NCBI GenBank assembly: GCA_902373525.1
Contig: CABKMN010000008.1
Coordinates: forward strand, 5,405-69,404
Reading direction: 5' to 3'
DNA from: an uncultured Bilophila sp.
Lineage (GTDB): Bacteria; Desulfobacterota; Desulfovibrionia; Desulfovibrionales; Desulfovibrionaceae
DNA: 64,000 bases
The notes under the pieces were generated by a model that did no database searches, was not told the DNA's origin, and saw nothing but the letters and a program-made list of their open reading frames with translations. The number at the start of each line of letters is the position of its first letter. Within the stretch, counting starts at the first letter, position 1. This document shows positions 61,021 through 64,000 of the stretch, piece after piece. A program made the position numbers and the translations under genes.

Positions 61021-61136
61021 GGTAGATATTCTACTGCGTGGCATACGCGAACACAAGCGTATCCTGCCGTCCGTCCGAAACGAAAGAAGGGGGATCGCTC
61101 CCCCTCCCGACTGTTCAGCTCAAGAACCTTACCGGC

Positions 61137-61979
61137 TTACGGGTGATCCTTGAACTTGTTCTGCATATGTTCGCTGCCGCTGTGGCAGGGCGCACAGTCC
61201 ATCTTGCCCTTCTGGATATCGGATTCCTTGCCGGAGGCGTGGCATTCGCCGCAATACGCGACGGATTCCTGCTTGGCGAATGCGCCCTTCCAGTCCTTGC
61301 CCGCGTCGATCTTGGCGTTGATGATCTCGATGGCCTTCCGGGTGACGTCGGCGGTGATGCGGCCGCAACGTTCGCTGCGTTCCTTGCTGCTTTCTTCCTT
61401 CTTGTGCTCGTAGCACCATCTGGATACGGAAACGTGGCACAACACGGAGTTGGAAACGTTGGAGGGGATGTTGCCCTTGAAGCCTTGCGCGGCTTCGCCG
61501 GGATTGTAGATGGGGAGGGCGGTCTTTTCGTACCAGCGGAACAGTTCGGAAACCATCGCGTCGCGTTCCTTGCGGGGCCAGAACAGCGCGAACGCCGCCG
61601 CCGCGCCGTACAGCGCGCCGCAGATGGTGCCCCAGCCGGAGACGCCGGCCTTGTTGGCTTCCAGCATGGTGAAGGGGAACTGATCGTACGGAGCCCCGTA
61701 CTTTTCGCCCATCATGCCGATGATGCCGTAGAACGTGCCGTAACCGCAGGCGTATCCCTTGTACCAGTACCCTTCGTAGGCGACGGGCGCGCAGACGTTC
61801 GGATCGAGCTTGTGGGGCTTCCAGCCGAATTCGCCGTTCACCTGAGCGAAGTGCCCGTTTTTACCCGGTGAAACGTTTTCGGGTGCGGCGGCGATGCCGT
61901 TTCCGACGACGGTGGCGATGGTTCCGCCGACGGCGAGACCGCCCAACGCTCCGAGCATGGCTCTTCTGGTCAGTTCCAT
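61137..61979 (-). CDS. split-Soret-type dihaem cytochrome c / C_GCAxxG_C_C family protein
   Basis: A 280-residue exported protein. The N-terminal TRRAMLGALGGLAVGG is a twin-arginine-type signal. The middle (about 90-160) carries the Cys/Gly pattern of the C_GCAxxG_C_C redox family, with GWGTICGALYGAAAAF. Two haem motifs CGECH and CAPCH lie near the C-terminus. Split-Soret cytochrome c of Desulfovibrio has this combination. GAGGAGG precedes the ATG. Periplasmic electron transfer is expected; the partner is unknown. Confidence 0.82.
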   Translation of the reverse strand: MELTRRAMLGALGGLAVGGTIATVVGNGIAAAPENVSPGKNGHFAQVNGEFGWKPHKLDPNVCAPVAYEGYWYKGYACGYGTFYGIIGMMGEKYGAPYDQFPFTMLEANKAGVSGWGTICGALYGAAAAFALFWPRKERDAMVSELFRWYEKTALPIYNPGEAAQGFKGNIPSNVSNSVLCHVSVSRWCYEHKKEESSKERSERCGRITADVTRKAIEIINAKIDAGKDWKGAFAKQESVAYCGECHASGKESDIQKGKMDCAPCHSGSEHMQNKFKDHP

Positions 61980-62337
61980 AGCGTCCTCCTCACTGGACCG
62001 TGTTGTCCTTTTTGGCTCAAGATCGACGGTGCCCCCTATGGCGCGCCGTTCTCCCTTCCGCTCTTTTTTCAGCAGTACAAGGCTGTTCAAGATGATTCCC
62101 CCGCTGAACATGCCTTGCCAACGATGCCTTGCCAACCGTTTTGTTCGATAATTCACGTACAGCATGCCCGCAAGCACGGCTCCTGTCAATGGGGGGAAGC
62201 GGAAAAACAGGGTCCCTCCGGCGAGACCGTTTTTCTTTCTGGCGAGTTAGAAACCAAAAAAAGTGTTCCGCACGCGGAGGCATGCGGAACACCATCGGTC
62301 AAAGGGGATGCGGCGGGGAGGCCCGTCCGTATGGAGG
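61980..62337. other. intergenic region between argH and the cytochrome gene
   Basis: About 360 bases containing the argH terminator at 62255-62292 and the promoter region of the cytochrome gene. The upstream frames extending the cytochrome are not credible. Confidence 0.5.
62255..62292 (-). terminator. terminator of argH
   Basis: GTGTTCCGCA (62263-62272) and TGCGGAACAC (62283-62292); on the minus strand it is followed by a T run. Confidence 0.9.
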
Positions 62338-63726
62338 TCAGGCCTCTTCGCCGAGCCACGCCTTCATTTTTTCGAGCTGGCGGGCGACGGACAGCGGGCC
62401 GGTGCCGCCGGGAGCGTTACGGCGGGCGACGGCGGCGCGGTATTCGAGCACGTCGAACACGTCTGGGCCGATGCGGTCGCACAGGCCCTGCAACGCATTG
62501 AGGGGCAGGGCTTCCAGCGAAAGGTTCTGCTCTTCGGCGAGCGCCACGGCGGAACCCGTGATGTGGTGGGCCTCACGGAAGGGGATGCCCTTTGTGACCA
62601 GATAGTCCGCAAGCTCGGTCGCGTTGAGGAACCCGGCGGTAAGGGCGCGGGCCATGCGGGCTTCGTCGAAGCGCAGGGCCTTCATCATGCCCGCCATGAG
62701 GTCCAGCGAGGTGCTGAGCGTGTGGTCGGCGTCGAGGAAGGGTTCCTTGTCTTCCTGAAGGTCGCGGTTGTAGGTGAGGGGCAGGCCCTTGAGGATGGTG
62801 AGCATGGCGGTCAGGTCGCCGTACACCCGTCCCACCTTGCCGCGCATGATTTCGGCGACGTCGGGGTTTTTCTTCTGCGGCATGATCGAGGAGCCCGTGG
62901 CGTAGGCGTCGGGCAGTTTCACGAAGCCGAAGGCGGGGTTGGACCACAGGATGATCTCTTCGCAGCAGCGGGAGAGGTGCATCATGGCCGTACTGGCGCA
63001 GAACAGGGATTCGATCACGAAATCGCGGTCGGACACGGCGTCCATGCTGTTGTCGAAGGTGCCGTACATGTCCAGCTCGCGGGCCACGGACGCGGGATCG
63101 AGCGGGTAGGTCGTCCCGGCGAGGGCGGCGGCCCCGAGGGGGCTGATGCGGACGCGCTTTTCGCAGTCGGCCATGCGCTGGACGTCGCGGCGGAGCATCC
63201 ATGCGTAGGCGAGCAGATGGTGGGCGAGGCTGACGGGCTGCGCGGGCTGGAGGTGGGTGCAGCCGGGCAGGATGGTGTCCTGATGCTCCTCGGCGCGGGC
63301 CACGTAGACGGCGGCGAGTTCGCGGGCGAGGCGCTGCCATTCGCGCAGGCGGTCGGAGACGAACAGGCGGAAGTCGAGCGCGACCTGATCGTTGCGGCTG
63401 CGGCCCGTGTGGAGCTTCTTGCCCACGTCGCCCACAAGTTCGGTGAGGCGGCTTTCGATGTTCATATGGACGTCTTCCAGTTCCTTTTTCCACTGGAAGG
63501 TGCCGTCCTCGATCTCGGCGCGCACGGCGGCGAGCCCGGCGACGAGCTGGTCGGCCTCCTCGGGGGTGAGGATGCCCTGACGGGCCAGCATGCGGGCGTG
63601 GGCGCAGGAGCCCGCGATATCCTGCTTGTAGAGGGCCCAGTCGTAGGAAATGGACTGCGTATAGGCTTCGACGGAGGCGGCGGTGCCTTCGTGGAAGCGT
63701 CCGCCCCAGAGTTTTTCTTTGGCCAT
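62338..63726 (-). CDS. argH: argininosuccinate lyase
   Basis: A 462-residue member of the fumarase/aspartase superfamily that converts argininosuccinate to arginine and fumarate. The KLWGGRF start, GRSRNDQVALDFRLFV, LQPAQPVSLAHHLLAYAW and the signature GSSIMPQKKNPD are all present. The chosen ATG has AAAGGGAG upstream; the upstream extension is proline- and arginine-rich and not credible. Length is normal. The preceding gene is outside the window. Confidence 0.96.
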   Translation of the reverse strand: MAKEKLWGGRFHEGTAASVEAYTQSISYDWALYKQDIAGSCAHARMLARQGILTPEEADQLVAGLAAVRAEIEDGTFQWKKELEDVHMNIESRLTELVGDVGKKLHTGRSRNDQVALDFRLFVSDRLREWQRLARELAAVYVARAEEHQDTILPGCTHLQPAQPVSLAHHLLAYAWMLRRDVQRMADCEKRVRISPLGAAALAGTTYPLDPASVARELDMYGTFDNSMDAVSDRDFVIESLFCASTAMMHLSRCCEEIILWSNPAFGFVKLPDAYATGSSIMPQKKNPDVAEIMRGKVGRVYGDLTAMLTILKGLPLTYNRDLQEDKEPFLDADHTLSTSLDLMAGMMKALRFDEARMARALTAGFLNATELADYLVTKGIPFREAHHITGSAVALAEEQNLSLEALPLNALQGLCDRIGPDVFDVLEYRAAVARRNAPGGTGPLSVARQLEKMKAWLGEEA

Positions 63727-63777
63727 GTGTGTCTCCCTTTGTTCGCCTCCGGCGGCCGGGCTGCCGCCCGGACCTGC

Positions 63778-63800
63778 TTGGGGGGCATGATGCCCCCCAA
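63778..63800. repeat. short perfect palindrome upstream of argH
   Basis: TTGGGGGGCAT (63778-63788), G, ATGCCCCCCAA (63790-63800). Function unknown. Confidence 0.6.
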
Positions 63801-63811
63801 ACCCCCTCGGC

Positions 63812-63858
63812 GCGGAACGGCTCCCCGCACGGCTGCGCCGCACGGGGAGCCGTTCCGC
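63812..63858. repeat. large hairpin upstream of argH
   Basis: GCGGAACGGCTCCCCG (63812-63827) and CGGGGAGCCGTTCCGC (63843-63858), a 16-bp perfect stem with an inner CGGC/GCCG loop pairing. It lies about 90 bases upstream of argH and may be a terminator of an upstream gene or a leader structure. Confidence 0.6.
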
Positions 63859-64000
63859 TTAAGGTGGCTTCGAGAGACATCCCCAATCGTGATGGTCGGG
63901 ACCTGCCGGGGGACGTATGCTCGTGTTTGCCTGTCAGGCCTCCCCGTTCGCCATCGACCGTCATGAACGTCTTTGGAGGCGGAGGGGCGGGGTTTGGGGA

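Overview
The window looks like chromosomal DNA of a sulfite-reducing Desulfovibrionaceae-type deltaproteobacterium. A Bilophila-like gut organism fits best, but this is inference. The supporting evidence is high G+C with GGAGG-type ribosome sites, a split-Soret-type dihaem cytochrome, a selenocysteine-containing HesB/IscA-like gene, tripartite tricarboxylate transport, and a gene set that fits cysteate (sulfonate) breakdown. No 16S gene is present, so the species is not fixed.

Layout. 0-14 kb holds mostly core or housekeeping genes: TlyA methyltransferase, a PaaI-type thioesterase, an alpha/beta hydrolase, a Lar-like zinc ribbon, CstA, a GGDEF-EAL protein, a LysE exporter, CorA and a small selenoprotein read through an in-frame TGA. 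14-20.8 kb is an operon (UxaA-type dehydratase, lactonase, SDR, FucP, DapA-like aldolase) that matches the gene set of the Campylobacter-type non-phosphorylating L-fucose pathway. 20.84-29.94 kb is a compact Mu-like transposable element with recognisable transposase-site arrays at both ends. It has a divergent repressor, MuA, a MuB interrupted by an in-frame TAG, and a capsid and protease gene, but no portal, terminase or tail genes.

30-37.6 kb holds a BCCT transporter, RidA, a PucR-type regulator, an FAD amine oxidase and a metallo-beta-lactamase-fold sulfatase-like enzyme. A two-part motif with identical spacing lies upstream of both leftward units. 38-42.4 kb is a solute-binding protein overlapping a hybrid histidine kinase. 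42.7-48.4 kb is a TctBAC transporter with an aminothiazoline-carboxylate hydrolase-like gene behind a sigma-54 promoter, followed by a sigma-54 activator. 49.2-54.3 kb is a dicarboxylate-type symporter, Asp/Glu racemase, RidA and a CuyA-like PLP lyase with a GntR regulator. These genes together suggest import of cysteate (an aspartate analogue), racemisation, release of sulfite and clearance of 2-aminoacrylate.

54.8-59.4 kb is lower in G+C and encodes a possible type III secretion cargo island: a large protein with an ABC1/UbiB-type kinase core and an EspA/SseB-like secreted filament candidate. 59.5-64 kb returns to core genes: tRNA-Arg(CCT), a ThiI/MnmA-like thiolase, the dihaem cytochrome and argininosuccinate lyase. 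Most transcription units end in clear hairpin terminators.
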